In this document: in pieces, positions 52,644-62,212 of the stretch
Numbering within the stretch: position 1 is the stretch's first letter
How the letters are laid out: each line of letters opens with the position of its first letter
Source: JAGWRI01 sp035700805
Lineage (GTDB): Bacteria; Gemmatimonadota; Gemmatimonadetes; Gemmatimonadales; Gemmatimonadaceae
Direction of reading: 5' to 3'
DNA length: 64,000 nt
NCBI GenBank assembly: GCA_035700805.1
Contig: DASSOG010000032.1
Location: 1-64,000, forward strand
Position numbers and translations under genes: made by a program
Notes under the pieces: generated by a model
Seen by the model: the letters and a program-made list of their open reading frames with translations, nothing else
What the model was told of the DNA's origin: nothing
The model's database searches: none

Positions 52644-54274
52644 CCGCGGGCCGGTCCGGGAACCGCTGAGTCGGGGACCACGCCTCCCGCGGCCCCGCGG
52701 CCGCCGCGCCCGTTCCGGCCCCGCTCCTCGCGCGCCTGGAAGCTGCGGCAGCGCGCCGACGCCTGCGGGTCGCCCGCGGCGGTGGCGTAGCAGGCACGGA
52801 CAACTTCAGCGGGTATGCCCCGCAACTGGCGCTGGACAATCAGCGGCAGCTCGCCGTTGGGCGCGGCCTCGCGCAGGTCGCGGACTTCGGCCTGTGCCTG
52901 ACGCACCTCCTGCTGCGCCAGCAGCGGCTGGCCCCGGGCCACCGCCGCCCCCGCGCTCTGCACATGCCCCCGCATGGCGGCCAGAGCCTTCTGCACGCTG
53001 CGATCGGGAGGGGAATTCGGCTGGGGCGTGGCGGGCGGCTTGCTCGCGGACTTTACAGGCGCGGGCACGGCCTGGGTTGAGGTCGCGCCCGCCCGAGCGG
53101 ATCCCGCGCTCGCCGGCGCACTCGAATTGGTGCTTTCAGGCGCAGCCTTTGCCGGCGCGGCCGAGTCGGCGTTCGCAGGCGCGTCCTTTGCCGGCGCATT
53201 GGTGGCTTCCGGTCGGGCGTGGCTCACCCCATAGACGCCCGCGGCCACCAGGAGCACCACGAGCACCGTCACCGCGGACCGAATTCCACGCTTCCTGGCG
53301 ACCGGTGGCGCGGCCTGCGTGGGTGGCGACGTGCGGACACGCGCCGGCGGCACATGCGGCAACGTGGCGGCCAGCGCGGGATCGGCCGCGGCGGCCATGA
53401 TGGCGCGCCCGAAATCGCTCGCGCTGGAGTAGCGCCGGTCGGGCTCGGGATCCAGTGCGCGGGTGAGCACCGCCTGCACCGCGGGTGGCCACGCCAGATC
53501 GGGCCGCACGTCCGCCAGCGTGGCGGGCGCCGAGGTCAGCCGCTTGACCAGGGTCTCCTTGGAGGTAAGCCGCGGATACGGCAGGTCGCCGGTGAGCATG
53601 TTGAACAGGACCAGCCCCAGCGAATAGATGTCGGTGCGGTGGTCCAGCCGCTCACCCGCCAGTTGCTCGGGGCTCATGTATTCGGGCGTGCCCAGCGACA
53701 CCCCGGCGGTGGTGACGGTCTGGCCGCCGCTGCCGGCCCCTGGCGCCGCGATGGACTTGGCAATGCCAAAGTCCACCACCTTCACCCAGTCGCTGCCATC
53801 CACCTGGCGGGTGAGCATGATGTTGTCGGGCTTCAGGTCGCGGTGCACGATCTCCAGATGGTGCGCGGCGGCCAGCGCGTCGGCCACGCCCCTGGCGATG
53901 CCCGCCGCGCGGGGCAGCGGCAGCGGTCCCTGGCGGGCGATCAGCGCGTGCAGGGTCTCGCCCTCCACGTACTCCATGGCGATGTACAGCAGCCCGTCCG
54001 GGGTTTCCCCAAAGTCGTATACCGCGGCCACGTTGGGGTGGTTGATGCGGCTCGCATTGGCGGCCTCGCGATTGAAGCGCGTGATCGCGTCAGCCGTGTG
54101 CGCCAGCGCCGGGCTCATCACCTTGAGCGCGCACCGGCGGCCCATGCGGATGTGCTCGGCGGTGTACACCCGGCCCATGCCACCCTCGCCGAGCAGCCCC
54201 GTGACCCGGTACCGGTCGCCGACCACCTGCCCGACCAGCGGATCGACCGTCCCGTCCTGGGGTGGAGGACTCAT
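52640..54274 (-). CDS. transmembrane Ser/Thr protein kinase (PknB-like)
   Basis: 544 residues. Kinase domain about 20-290: glycine loop LLGEGGMGRVYTAEH, ATP Lys in CALKVMSPA, catalytic loop IVHRDLKPDNIML, DFGIAK, then GTPEYMSPEQLAGERLDHRTD. A single membrane helix (AVTVLVVLLVAAGVYGV) at about 330 leads to an Ala/Pro/Ser-rich, then Gln/Arg-rich, extracytoplasmic tail with no PASTA or known sensor domain. Its start overlaps the stop of the PAS hybrid kinase (ATGA), so a Ser/Thr kinase and a His kinase are translationally coupled, hinting at cross-talk. Confidence 0.94.
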   Translation of the reverse strand: MSPPPQDGTVDPLVGQVVGDRYRVTGLLGEGGMGRVYTAEHIRMGRRCALKVMSPALAHTADAITRFNREAANASRINHPNVAAVYDFGETPDGLLYIAMEYVEGETLHALIARQGPLPLPRAAGIARGVADALAAAHHLEIVHRDLKPDNIMLTRQVDGSDWVKVVDFGIAKSIAAPGAGSGGQTVTTAGVSLGTPEYMSPEQLAGERLDHRTDIYSLGLVLFNMLTGDLPYPRLTSKETLVKRLTSAPATLADVRPDLAWPPAVQAVLTRALDPEPDRRYSSASDFGRAIMAAAADPALAATLPHVPPARVRTSPPTQAAPPVARKRGIRSAVTVLVVLLVAAGVYGVSHARPEATNAPAKDAPANADSAAPAKAAPESTNSSAPASAGSARAGATSTQAVPAPVKSASKPPATPQPNSPPDRSVQKALAAMRGHVQSAGAAVARGQPLLAQQEVRQAQAEVRDLREAAPNGELPLIVQRQLRGIPAEVVRACYATAAGDPQASARCRSFQAREERGRNGRGGRGAAGGVVPDSAVPGPARG

Positions 54275-56199
54275 GCGGCGGATTGGGAGAAGAGGATTTC
54301 GTGCACCCGGCTGACCAGGGTGGACGCGGCGAACGGCTTCTGCAGCACGGGGGTGTCCCGGTTGTCCAGCGTGCGACGCAGGGAATCCTCGTCCATGTAT
54401 CCCGACATGATGGCCACCACGGCGCCGGGCCGCTCGGCGGCAAAGGCGCGCGCCAGTTCCCCGCCGTTCATCCGCGGCATCATCACGTCCGTGAGCAGGA
54501 GATCGATATCCCCCGGATGCGCGCGCGACACATCCAGCGCCTCGACGCCATCGTGGGCCGTCAGCACGGTGTAGCCCTGCTCGCGCAGCACGCGCTCCGT
54601 GAGCGTCAGGACGCCTTCACTATCCTCGGCCACCAGGATCGTACCCTGACCCTTGCCGGCGGGGCGCACCCGGACGACAGCAGGCAGCGCCGGCTCCACG
54701 CGCACCGCCGCGGCGGCCGGCAGGTGCAGGGCCAGCACGGCCCCCTTGCCCGGGCTGCTGTCCACGGTGATGAACCCGCCGCACTGCGTGACGATGCCGT
54801 ACACCATGGCCAGGCCCAGGCCCGTGCCACGCCCGCGCGCCTTGGTGGTGAAGAACGGCTCGAACATCCGGTCGCGGACCTCCGAGGTCATTCCTGAACC
54901 GGTATCGCTCACCCGCAGGACCGCGTAGCGTCCGGGCGCGTGGCGCACGTCCGGCGCCGCCGCCACCTCCACGGTGGCGGTCTCGATGCGCAGCGTCCCG
55001 CCGGCCGGCGCCATCGCGTCGCGCGCGTTGAGGGCCAGGTTCAGCAGCACCTGCTCCATCTGGCCGGGGTCGGCGCGGACGATGGCCAGGTCCTGGTCCA
55101 GCGTCGTCTCCACCGTGATGGTCGGGCCCAGCATCCGGTCCAGGGTGCGGGCGAGGTCGCTGACCACGGTGTTCAGGCTCAGGGATTCCAGTTGCATCAC
55201 CTGGCGCCGGCTGAAGGTCAGCAACTGGCGGGTGAGCACGGCCGCGCGGTCGGTGGCGTTGCTGATCTCCAGCACGTCGGCCCGTCGCGCGTCGTCGGCC
55301 GCCAGCGACTGCAGGAGCACGTCGCTGTAGCCACGAATGGCCGTGAGGAGGTTGTTGAAGTCGTGCGCCACCCCGCCGGCCAGTTGCCCCACGGCCTCCA
55401 TCTTCTGGACGTGGCGCAGGTCCTCTTCCAGCCGTCGCCGGTCGGTGATGTCACGCGCCACCGCCGAGAGGCCAGTCACGAGGCCGTCGCGCTCCTCGAT
55501 CTGCACATTCTGCCCCACCCACACCTCGCGCCCGTCCGCGCGGAGCGCCGGGAACTCCCAGTAGGTCACGGGCACGCGGGTCGCGATCTGGCGCGAGTAG
55601 AGCGCGGTGCCCTCCGCCCGGTGGTCGGGGCGGACGAAATCGAGGTACGAGCGGCCGACGAGCCCGCCCTCGCCCACCCCCAGCACGCGCCCCGCCACGG
55701 GGTTGGCGTAGGTGAAGATGCCGCGGGGGTCAATACGATAAATGGCATCGGTGGCCGTCTCCACGAGCAGGCGATACCGCTCCTCGCTGGCACGCAGCGA
55801 TTCCTCCACGGCCTTCCGGTCGCTGATGTCGCGCACGGTGAGGGCAAGGCCATCGTCCACCCGCACCACCTGCTGCAGGACCCACCTGGCATCCACCGCG
55901 GAATCCCGCACTCGCACCTCACCCACGTAGGGCTCGCCCGTTTCAAGCACCCCAAGGCACCGGGCCAGGAAGCCCGCCTCAGCGGCGCGCGGCACGATTG
56001 CCGTGAGGCGGCGGCCCTCGAGCTTCGCGCGCGGCTGGCCCAGGAGCGCCTCACCAGGCTCGTTCAGCTCCACGAGCTCAAAGTCCGTGACGGCGCCCCT
56101 GGCATCGCGCACGGGATCCATCACGAACACGGCGTCGAACCCCGCCGCGCTCGCGCCGCGGGAACGACCGTCGTTGGAAGAAGGTGTGGATCTGGACAC
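54271..56199 (-). CDS. PAS-domain hybrid histidine kinase with C-terminal receiver
   Basis: 642 residues from a GTG at 56199; no membrane segment, so cytosolic. Two PAS domains (about 20-125 and 138-265, the second with YRLLVETATDAIYRIDPRG). HisKA of the GGVAHDFNNLL type carries the phospho-His. The ATPase domain has LNARDAM, DTGSGM and GRGTGLGLAMVYG. A receiver (about 520-640) has its Asp in LLLTDVMMPRMNG and Lys in VLQKPF. This layout suits a soluble redox- or metabolite-sensing kinase. It is the first gene of the two-gene unit with the Ser/Thr kinase and is divergent from an exported protein. Confidence 0.94.
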   Translation of the reverse strand: MSRSTPSSNDGRSRGASAAGFDAVFVMDPVRDARGAVTDFELVELNEPGEALLGQPRAKLEGRRLTAIVPRAAEAGFLARCLGVLETGEPYVGEVRVRDSAVDARWVLQQVVRVDDGLALTVRDISDRKAVEESLRASEERYRLLVETATDAIYRIDPRGIFTYANPVAGRVLGVGEGGLVGRSYLDFVRPDHRAEGTALYSRQIATRVPVTYWEFPALRADGREVWVGQNVQIEERDGLVTGLSAVARDITDRRRLEEDLRHVQKMEAVGQLAGGVAHDFNNLLTAIRGYSDVLLQSLAADDARRADVLEISNATDRAAVLTRQLLTFSRRQVMQLESLSLNTVVSDLARTLDRMLGPTITVETTLDQDLAIVRADPGQMEQVLLNLALNARDAMAPAGGTLRIETATVEVAAAPDVRHAPGRYAVLRVSDTGSGMTSEVRDRMFEPFFTTKARGRGTGLGLAMVYGIVTQCGGFITVDSSPGKGAVLALHLPAAAAVRVEPALPAVVRVRPAGKGQGTILVAEDSEGVLTLTERVLREQGYTVLTAHDGVEALDVSRAHPGDIDLLLTDVMMPRMNGGELARAFAAERPGAVVAIMSGYMDEDSLRRTLDNRDTPVLQKPFAASTLVSRVHEILFSQSAA

Positions 56200-56301
56200 G
56201 AAGGTACCAGGACGGGAAGGGGACAGACTGGCGCGCGCCCGCGGTGGCCAGACTCCCCGCGGCGGGAACCGTCGGCGGCAGGCGCTCTATAATATGGCAA
56301 C

Positions 56302-58032
56302 GTGCGCGTCCGCGTCATCACCCGCCCACTCTGGTACCCGCTGGCCACCGGCATGGCCGCGCTGGCGTTGGCTGCCACCGCCCGTGCCCAGACGGCAACG
56401 ACCCCCGCCGGATGGGTGGCCGCCGTCCACCGTGCGCAACGCGATTTTGAGGCGCTGCGGCGCAATCACCTGCCCTGGGCCGCTGGCGGTGGCGGAAGTG
56501 GCCACTGCGACGCCCAAATCGGCCGGTTCTGCTACTGGCACGGCGACCGGTACGAGCCGCCGCCCGTTGAATCGGAAGTCGTGTTCCGGGCCCGGATGGG
56601 GTTGCTGGCGCTGCTGGACAGTGCCTCAGCGGCCATCCCCTCGGACGACTGGATTGCCGGTCAGCGGGTGCGCTACTGGCTGGAGATGGGACAGCCCGAT
56701 TCCGCGCTGGCCTCCCTGTGGGCGTGCGCGGCCACGGGCTGGTGGTGCGACGCGCTGCGAGGGCTCGCCGAGCACGAGGCCGGCCGCGACACCATGTCGC
56801 TCCAGGCGTTCGACGCGGCGCTGGCCGAAATGCCGCCGCAGGACCGCTGTCATTGGCTGGACCTCTCGCCGGTGCTTCAGGGCGACCTGGCCGATCGCTA
56901 CCGCCACACAGGCTGCGCGGAGCGGCAGCGGGTGGACGCGCGCATCTGGTGGCTGGCGGATCCGTTCTACTCGCGACCGGGCAACGACCGGGAGGCGGAA
57001 CACTACTCGCGACTGGCCATGGTACGGATCGCGGCCGCGTCGGTGTGGCCGGAGGCCCAGTTCTGGGGCAACGACCTGGCCGAGCTGATGGTCCGCTACG
57101 GCTGGGCGCGGTGGTTCGCCCGCGAACGGCCGTCGCGCATGAGCGATCCATCATATCCCATCGTGGGCCATGATCCGCAGCCCAGCCTGGCGTTCCTGCC
57201 CTCCGCGCGCGCCTTTGACTCCCCGGTGGACGCCGAGCCGGCCGATTGGGACCTGACGGCGTACGCAGCGGCGTCGCGCTATGCGCCGCCCTACGTGCGC
57301 GTGGTGGAGCCCGTCCGCGCGCTGTTCTCGCGCTTCGCGCGGGGAGACTCCCAGATAGTGGTGGCCGCATGGGACGCGCGGGGCGATTCACTGCTGGGGC
57401 GCGCCGCCAGCGTGGCGTCAGTGGTGGCCACCACTGACGAACGCCAGCGCTGGATGGCCCGCGTGGCCGGCGCAGAGCCTTGGGGCGGCGTGGCAGTGAC
57501 CGCGCCGTCCCGCGGCCTGGTGGTGGGCGTTGAACTCCTGGCCGACAGCGCGTACGCCGCGGGGCGCGTGCGGCAGGGTTTGGCCGCGCTGTCGGCCCCC
57601 GGAGAGGCGGCGCTCTCCGACATCCTGTTCTTCCGCCCCGACACCGCGGTGCCCACTCGGCTTGCCGAGGTTGTGCCGCGCGCGGTGACCGGCGTGGGAG
57701 CGGGCGACGCGCCGTCCATCGGGATGTACTGGGAACTGCGGGATCCTGCGCTCGACACGGCCCGCGCAATGGACGTGTCGCTCAGCATCGAGCGGACGCA
57801 CGCCGGCTGGTGGGACCGGACCCGACGGATGTTTCACCTGGGTGGCAGCGACGCACCCATCGCGTTGAGCTGGCACGACCTGGCTCGCCCCGTGGCCGGC
57901 ATCGTGGGACGCGCGGTGGTGGTGGACCTCTCCCCGCTGGACGACGGTGTCTATCGTGTCCGGCTGCGGGTGCGCGTGGCTGGACGCCCGCCGTTCGAGA
58001 CTGCTCGGCCGTTGACGCTCAACCGGCGGTAG
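56302..58032 (+). CDS. exported protein of unknown function
   Basis: 576 residues from a GTG at 56302, with a signal peptide ending ALAATARAQ. No family is recognised with confidence. Visible features: a Cys/Trp-rich N-terminal region (GHCDAQIGRFCYWHGDRYE, CAATGWWCDAL), a TPR-like stretch (about 90-190), the segment WWLADPFYSRPGNDREAEH followed by LMVRYGWARWF, and a beta-rich C-terminal half. The order of a WLADPxY segment and an RYGW segment recalls GWxTD-type exported proteins of Gemmatimonadota, but the tie is weak. Followed by a MarR regulator on the same strand. Confidence 0.8.
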   Translation: MRVRVITRPLWYPLATGMAALALAATARAQTATTPAGWVAAVHRAQRDFEALRRNHLPWAAGGGGSGHCDAQIGRFCYWHGDRYEPPPVESEVVFRARMGLLALLDSASAAIPSDDWIAGQRVRYWLEMGQPDSALASLWACAATGWWCDALRGLAEHEAGRDTMSLQAFDAALAEMPPQDRCHWLDLSPVLQGDLADRYRHTGCAERQRVDARIWWLADPFYSRPGNDREAEHYSRLAMVRIAAASVWPEAQFWGNDLAELMVRYGWARWFARERPSRMSDPSYPIVGHDPQPSLAFLPSARAFDSPVDAEPADWDLTAYAAASRYAPPYVRVVEPVRALFSRFARGDSQIVVAAWDARGDSLLGRAASVASVVATTDERQRWMARVAGAEPWGGVAVTAPSRGLVVGVELLADSAYAAGRVRQGLAALSAPGEAALSDILFFRPDTAVPTRLAEVVPRAVTGVGAGDAPSIGMYWELRDPALDTARAMDVSLSIERTHAGWWDRTRRMFHLGGSDAPIALSWHDLARPVAGIVGRAVVVDLSPLDDGVYRVRLRVRVAGRPPFETARPLTLNRR

Positions 58033-58148
58033 GCCGGCGGGACGGGCCCCACCCGCGTGCCCCACACGATGGAACCAGCTATCGTATCTTTCCGGAGGGT
58101 GACCGACTCCGGCCCCTGATGGCCTCCCCCAGCCATGAGAGTATCACC

Positions 58149-58676
58149 ATGACGCGAGCCACCACCTCCGCACCCGCCGCAGCCTCCATGGACGCCACCG
58201 AGCGCCAGCAGGTGACCGCGGCCATGAACGCCATCCGGTCCATCGTGCGCGCCCTGCGCGTCTCGTCGCGCATGGTCGAGGGCCGCATGGGCATCAGCGG
58301 CGCGCAGCTCTTCGTGATGCAGCAACTCGCGGAGCGCCCCGCGCGGTCGCTCAACGAGCTGGCGGACCGCACCGCCACGCACCAGAGCTCGGTATCAGTG
58401 GTAGTGCGCCGGCTGGTGGAACACGGGTACGTAGCCCGTACCACCTCTCGCGTGGACCGCCGGCGGGTGGAGCTGACACTCACCGCGCGCGGACACGAAG
58501 TGCTGGCCGATGCCCCATCCACCGTCCAGTATCAGTTGTTGCGCGGGGCCCGGGCGCTGTCGCAGCAGGAGCAGCGCGCCCTGGCCGACCTGCTGCATGC
58601 CTGGGTGCGCGCGTCGGGGATCGACGCGGGCACGCCGCCGCTGTTCGGGGAGGACGGGACCGCGGCCGGGACCTGA
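58149..58676 (+). CDS. MarR-family transcriptional regulator
   Basis: About 175 residues from the ATG at 58149, which has GAGAG upstream; an ATG at 58119 would add ten residues. Winged helix: ISGAQLFVMQQLAERPARS, LADRTATHQSSVSVVVRRL (recognition helix) and the wing TSRVDRRRVELTLTARG. MarR dimers usually repress neighbouring exporter or redox genes and respond to small aromatic or oxidant ligands. Possible targets are its own promoter or the mddA gene that converges on it. No operator palindrome was identified. Confidence 0.9.
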   Translation: MTRATTSAPAAASMDATERQQVTAAMNAIRSIVRALRVSSRMVEGRMGISGAQLFVMQQLAERPARSLNELADRTATHQSSVSVVVRRLVEHGYVARTTSRVDRRRVELTLTARGHEVLADAPSTVQYQLLRGARALSQQEQRALADLLHAWVRASGIDAGTPPLFGEDGTAAGT

Positions 58677-58746
58677 GGCCACGGTCCAGGCCGCAGCCGC
58701 GGAAGCTTCAGGAATCTGGAATGGCGCCGGCGGGCGCCACTGACGC

Positions 58747-59478
58747 CTACGCCCTGCGCCTCCTTCCGGGAACCAGCATGGGCACGCGCGTCTTGTACTC
58801 CGCGTATTCGGGATGGATGCGTTCCAGGTCTCGTTCCTCAAACTGGATCGCAACCAGGATGTAGCCCGTGCTGACCAGGGCAAACAGCGCGTGTCCCACC
58901 GTCATGCTGGGAATGGCCCAGAACGCCACTATGAAACCGACATACAGTGGATGCCGGACGATCCGGTAGAACAGCGGCTGCCTGAATGCCGGCGGCGTCG
59001 CCGCGCTCCCCTGAAAGCGTCGCCACACCTGCGCCAGGCCAAAAAGGTCGAAGTGATTGATCAGGAAGGTGGAAAGAAAAACCACGAACCATCCCAATCC
59101 GAACAACGCCCACAGCACGTCCTGACCCACCGACCCGCGCACATCCCAGACCTGCGCCGGCATGGGGCGCCACTGCCAGAACACCAGGATCAACGCGAGG
59201 CTGGAGAACAGCACATACGTGCTGCGCTCAATGGAGGCGGGCACCACCCTGGTCCACTGCCGCTTGAACGACTGCCGGGCCATGATGCTGTGCTGAAGCC
59301 CGAAGATGCCCAGCAGGATGAGGTTCACCACGAGCGCCATGGTCGTGGGACTCTGCAGGCCGCCCGCATCCACGGTGCGCGGCACGCCAAAGTTGCCGAC
59401 AAAGGCAATGGCGTAGAGGAACGTCAGGAAAAAGATCCCATAGCACACCACGCCGTACAGCAGAGCCAGGACGCCCAT
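58747..59478 (-). CDS. mddA: probable methanethiol S-methyltransferase (NnrU/isoprenylcysteine methyltransferase-like membrane protein)
   Basis: 243 residues from the ATG at 59478, which has GAGGAGG six bases upstream. Five or more membrane spans. Segments LQHSIMARQSFKRQWTRVVP, ERSTYVLFSSLALILVFWQW, LINHFDLFGL and YRIVRHPLYVGFIVAFWAIP match, from memory, the MddA group that methylates methanethiol to dimethyl sulfide with SAM. The C-terminal RHPLY...EERDL pattern is the SAM-binding part shared with isoprenylcysteine methyltransferases. The much longer open frame upstream is a shadow of the permease gene. Membrane methyltransferase is certain; the exact substrate is inferred. Confidence 0.8.
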   Translation of the reverse strand: MGVLALLYGVVCYGIFFLTFLYAIAFVGNFGVPRTVDAGGLQSPTTMALVVNLILLGIFGLQHSIMARQSFKRQWTRVVPASIERSTYVLFSSLALILVFWQWRPMPAQVWDVRGSVGQDVLWALFGLGWFVVFLSTFLINHFDLFGLAQVWRRFQGSAATPPAFRQPLFYRIVRHPLYVGFIVAFWAIPSMTVGHALFALVSTGYILVAIQFEERDLERIHPEYAEYKTRVPMLVPGRRRRA

Positions 59479-59745
59479 GGCGACCTCCTCGTGTTGGGGG
59501 TGCGCACCGGCGTGAGCCATGGGCGTCCTGCCCCCATGAGTCCGGCGCGGTGAAGCCGCACCAAAGTATGACCCTCCGGACATGCGCGCCAGAGGCAGGC
59601 CCCACCGGGTGGCCGGCGTGCCGGCTCCAGCGACCGGGCCGAAACCGCGCGGGCACCGGAGCGTATGGGCCGTGCGTTCACTCGCGGGTCGGGTCACCGC
59701 ATCCCACCTGAAATCACGGCGCGCCGCGCAGCGGCGGGAGACAGC

Positions 59746-62202
59746 ATGCTGGCCAAGCTCACCCAGGACATCGCGTACGCCTTCCGAGTCCTGCGCAAGA
59801 CGCCGGGCTTCACCATCACCGCGGTGCTCGTGATTGCCCTGGGCGCCGGCGCGGTGACCACGATCTACAGCGCCGCCAATGCGCTCCTCCTGCGACCCAT
59901 TCCTGGCGTTCGTGATCCGGGCGCCCTCGTGCAGATCCAGCGCACCCTGGAAGACGGACGGGGCACGCTGTCGGCGTCGTATCCATACACGCAGCTCCTG
60001 CGCGACCAGGTGCGGTCGCTCAGCGGCGTTTCGGGATGGACCAGCGCCCAGTTGAATGTGGGCGTCGGCAATACGCACACGCCGGCAACGGGCATGCTGG
60101 TCACGGCCAACTACTTCGACGTGCTCGGCGTCTCGCCTGAACTTGGCCGGTTCTTTGTGCCGGCCGAGGACAGCGGCGCGAGCGCGCATCCGGTGGCGGT
60201 GATCAGCCACGGATTCTGGCAACGCATGCTGGGCGGCGATCCCGGCGTGGTGGGTCGCGTGATCAACGTGAACGGGACGCCGCTCACGGTGGTGGGCGTG
60301 GCGCCGCCGGACTTTGACGGCACACTGCCGGTGGTGCGCATGGACCTCTGGGCGCCACTGATGATGCAGCCCGAGTTGCGCCCCGGGGCTGGCCGGCTCA
60401 CGTCGAGGAATGCCGGCTGGCTGGAGCTGTTCGGGCGCCTGCGCCCCGGTGTATCGCGCGAGAGCGCGCAGGCCGAGGTGGCCACCGTCACGCGGAATGA
60501 CGCGACGACGGCCGGCCTCTCCAAGGAGTTCAGCCGGTTCACCGGCGCCACGGTCTCGCCGCTCACCCCGCTGCCCCCGGAGCTGTATCGCCCGGTGCTC
60601 GCGTTCTTTGCCGTGCTGTTCGCCATCGCCACGCTGGTGCTGCTCATTGCCAGCGTGAACGTGGCGGGCATGCTGCTGGCCCGCGGCATCGGGCGCCGCC
60701 GCGAACTGGCGGTGCGGGCCGCGCTCGGCGCCGGCCGGCGGCGACTGATCTCGCAACTGATTACGGAAACACTGGTATTGTACGGCGCGGGCGCGGTGGG
60801 CGGCATTGCAATCGCGTATGGAGGTGCGCGCCTCCTGGAGCACGTCCCCCTGCCCGCCGACATCCCGCTGGCGCTCCACCTGGCGCCCGACGCGCGCGTG
60901 CTGGCGTTTGCGCTGGGCATCGCGCTCGTGGCCGGGCTGGCGTTCGGGCTGGCGCCGGCGGTGCGCGCCACGCGCTCCGACCTCGCCACCGGCCTCCGCG
61001 GCGACACCGCGGGGTCCGGCAGCAACCGGTCACGCATGCGCACCGTGCTGGTCACCGGCCAGGTGGCGCTCTCCCTGCTGCTGCTGGTGTCGGCCGGGTT
61101 GTTCATGCGCGCGCTGCAACGGGGGCAGCATGTGGATCTTGGCATGGACGTGAACGGCGTGGCCACCGCGGAGCTCAACCTGACCATCGCCGGCTACGAC
61201 TCGGCTAGCGGGTCGCGGGCGTTCGACGGCCTGGCGCGCAGCCTGCACGCGCTGCCGGGCGTGTCGGCCGTGGGGTATGCCCGCCTGCTCCCACTTTCCG
61301 GCAATTCCATGTCATACGACATGCGAATTGATGGATACACCCCGCAACATGACGTGACTGGCCATGGCACCGTGGACGTCGCCGCGAACGTCGTGGACAG
61401 CGGCTACTTCGCGGCCATCCACATGCCGCTCGTGTCCGGACGCTCGTTCAACGCGTCCGACAACGCCACCACGCCGCGCGTGGCGCTGGTCAACCAGGCC
61501 TTTGTGCACCGGTACTGGCCGGGCACCAGTGCCCTGGGCCGCGCGATCTACATGGACAGCGTGCGGTACACCGTGGTAGGCGTCATGCACGACGCCAAGT
61601 ACCAGTCGCTGGCGGAGCCGCCCACGCCACACGTCTTCCTGGCCACCGCGCAGACGTGGGAAGGCGATCGCCTGCTCCTGGTGCGCACCGCCGGCGACCC
61701 CGCCGCGCTGGCGCCCACCATCCGTCGGCTGGTGGCCCAGGCCATTCCCAACGCGGCCACGCCACAACCCACGACGCTTGCCGCCGTCACCAGCTTTGCG
61801 CTGCTGCCGCAACGCGTGGCCGCCGGCGTGACTGGCCTGCTCGGACTGGTGGGGCTGGTGCTCGCCGCGGTGGGCCTGTATGGCGTGATCTCCTACTCCA
61901 TGTCGCAGCGCACGCGCGAGTTCGGCATCCGCATGGCGCTGGGCGCCAACCGGCAGAGCGTGCTGGGGCTCGTGCTGGGCGAGGGCCTGCGCCTGGTGGG
62001 GCTCGGCACCGGGATCGGCCTGCTGCTGGCGTTCGGGGTCACGCGATTCCTGCGGCCATTCCTGTTCGGCGTCAGTCCGCTGGACCCGCTCACCCTGGCC
62101 GGCATGACGTGCGCGCTCGCGGCGATCGCCCTGCTGGCCAGCTACATCCCGGCCCGCCGGGCGGCGTCAGCCGACCCGGCGTCCGTGCTGCGATTGGAGT
62201 AG
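59746..62202 (+). CDS. orphan FtsX/MacB-type ABC permease (duplicated, ADOP-like)
   Basis: 818 residues from the ATG at 59746, with GGGAG seven bases upstream. N-terminal DIAYAFRVLRKTPGFTITAV is the standard opening of the acidobacterial-type duplicated orphan permeases. Two MacB-like periplasmic domains alternate with FtsX blocks: RRRELAVRAALGAGRRRLI in the middle and TREFGIRMALGANRQSVL near the end, with about eight spans in total. No ATPase gene is adjacent, as is usual for this group. The frame upstream to 59665 was rejected as Arg/Gly-rich. Role probably in export or lipoprotein or peptide handling; not determinable. Confidence 0.92.
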   Translation: MLAKLTQDIAYAFRVLRKTPGFTITAVLVIALGAGAVTTIYSAANALLLRPIPGVRDPGALVQIQRTLEDGRGTLSASYPYTQLLRDQVRSLSGVSGWTSAQLNVGVGNTHTPATGMLVTANYFDVLGVSPELGRFFVPAEDSGASAHPVAVISHGFWQRMLGGDPGVVGRVINVNGTPLTVVGVAPPDFDGTLPVVRMDLWAPLMMQPELRPGAGRLTSRNAGWLELFGRLRPGVSRESAQAEVATVTRNDATTAGLSKEFSRFTGATVSPLTPLPPELYRPVLAFFAVLFAIATLVLLIASVNVAGMLLARGIGRRRELAVRAALGAGRRRLISQLITETLVLYGAGAVGGIAIAYGGARLLEHVPLPADIPLALHLAPDARVLAFALGIALVAGLAFGLAPAVRATRSDLATGLRGDTAGSGSNRSRMRTVLVTGQVALSLLLLVSAGLFMRALQRGQHVDLGMDVNGVATAELNLTIAGYDSASGSRAFDGLARSLHALPGVSAVGYARLLPLSGNSMSYDMRIDGYTPQHDVTGHGTVDVAANVVDSGYFAAIHMPLVSGRSFNASDNATTPRVALVNQAFVHRYWPGTSALGRAIYMDSVRYTVVGVMHDAKYQSLAEPPTPHVFLATAQTWEGDRLLLVRTAGDPAALAPTIRRLVAQAIPNAATPQPTTLAAVTSFALLPQRVAAGVTGLLGLVGLVLAAVGLYGVISYSMSQRTREFGIRMALGANRQSVLGLVLGEGLRLVGLGTGIGLLLAFGVTRFLRPFLFGVSPLDPLTLAGMTCALAAIALLASYIPARRAASADPASVLRLE

Positions 62203-62212
62203 CCGAGTCGGA

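Noticed and set aside
56318..57769. 483-codon minus-strand frame opposite the exported protein
   Set aside because: Almost only Arg, Pro, Ala, Ser and Thr, typical of an antisense shadow in GC-rich DNA.
58722..58739. Short inverted repeat TGGCGC/GCGCCA between the MarR and mddA genes
   Set aside because: Only six base pairs and no U-tract; too weak to call a terminator.
59479..60879. Upstream extension of the mddA frame
   Set aside because: Antisense to the permease, Arg-rich, while the ATG at 59478 has a perfect ribosome site and starts a membrane helix.
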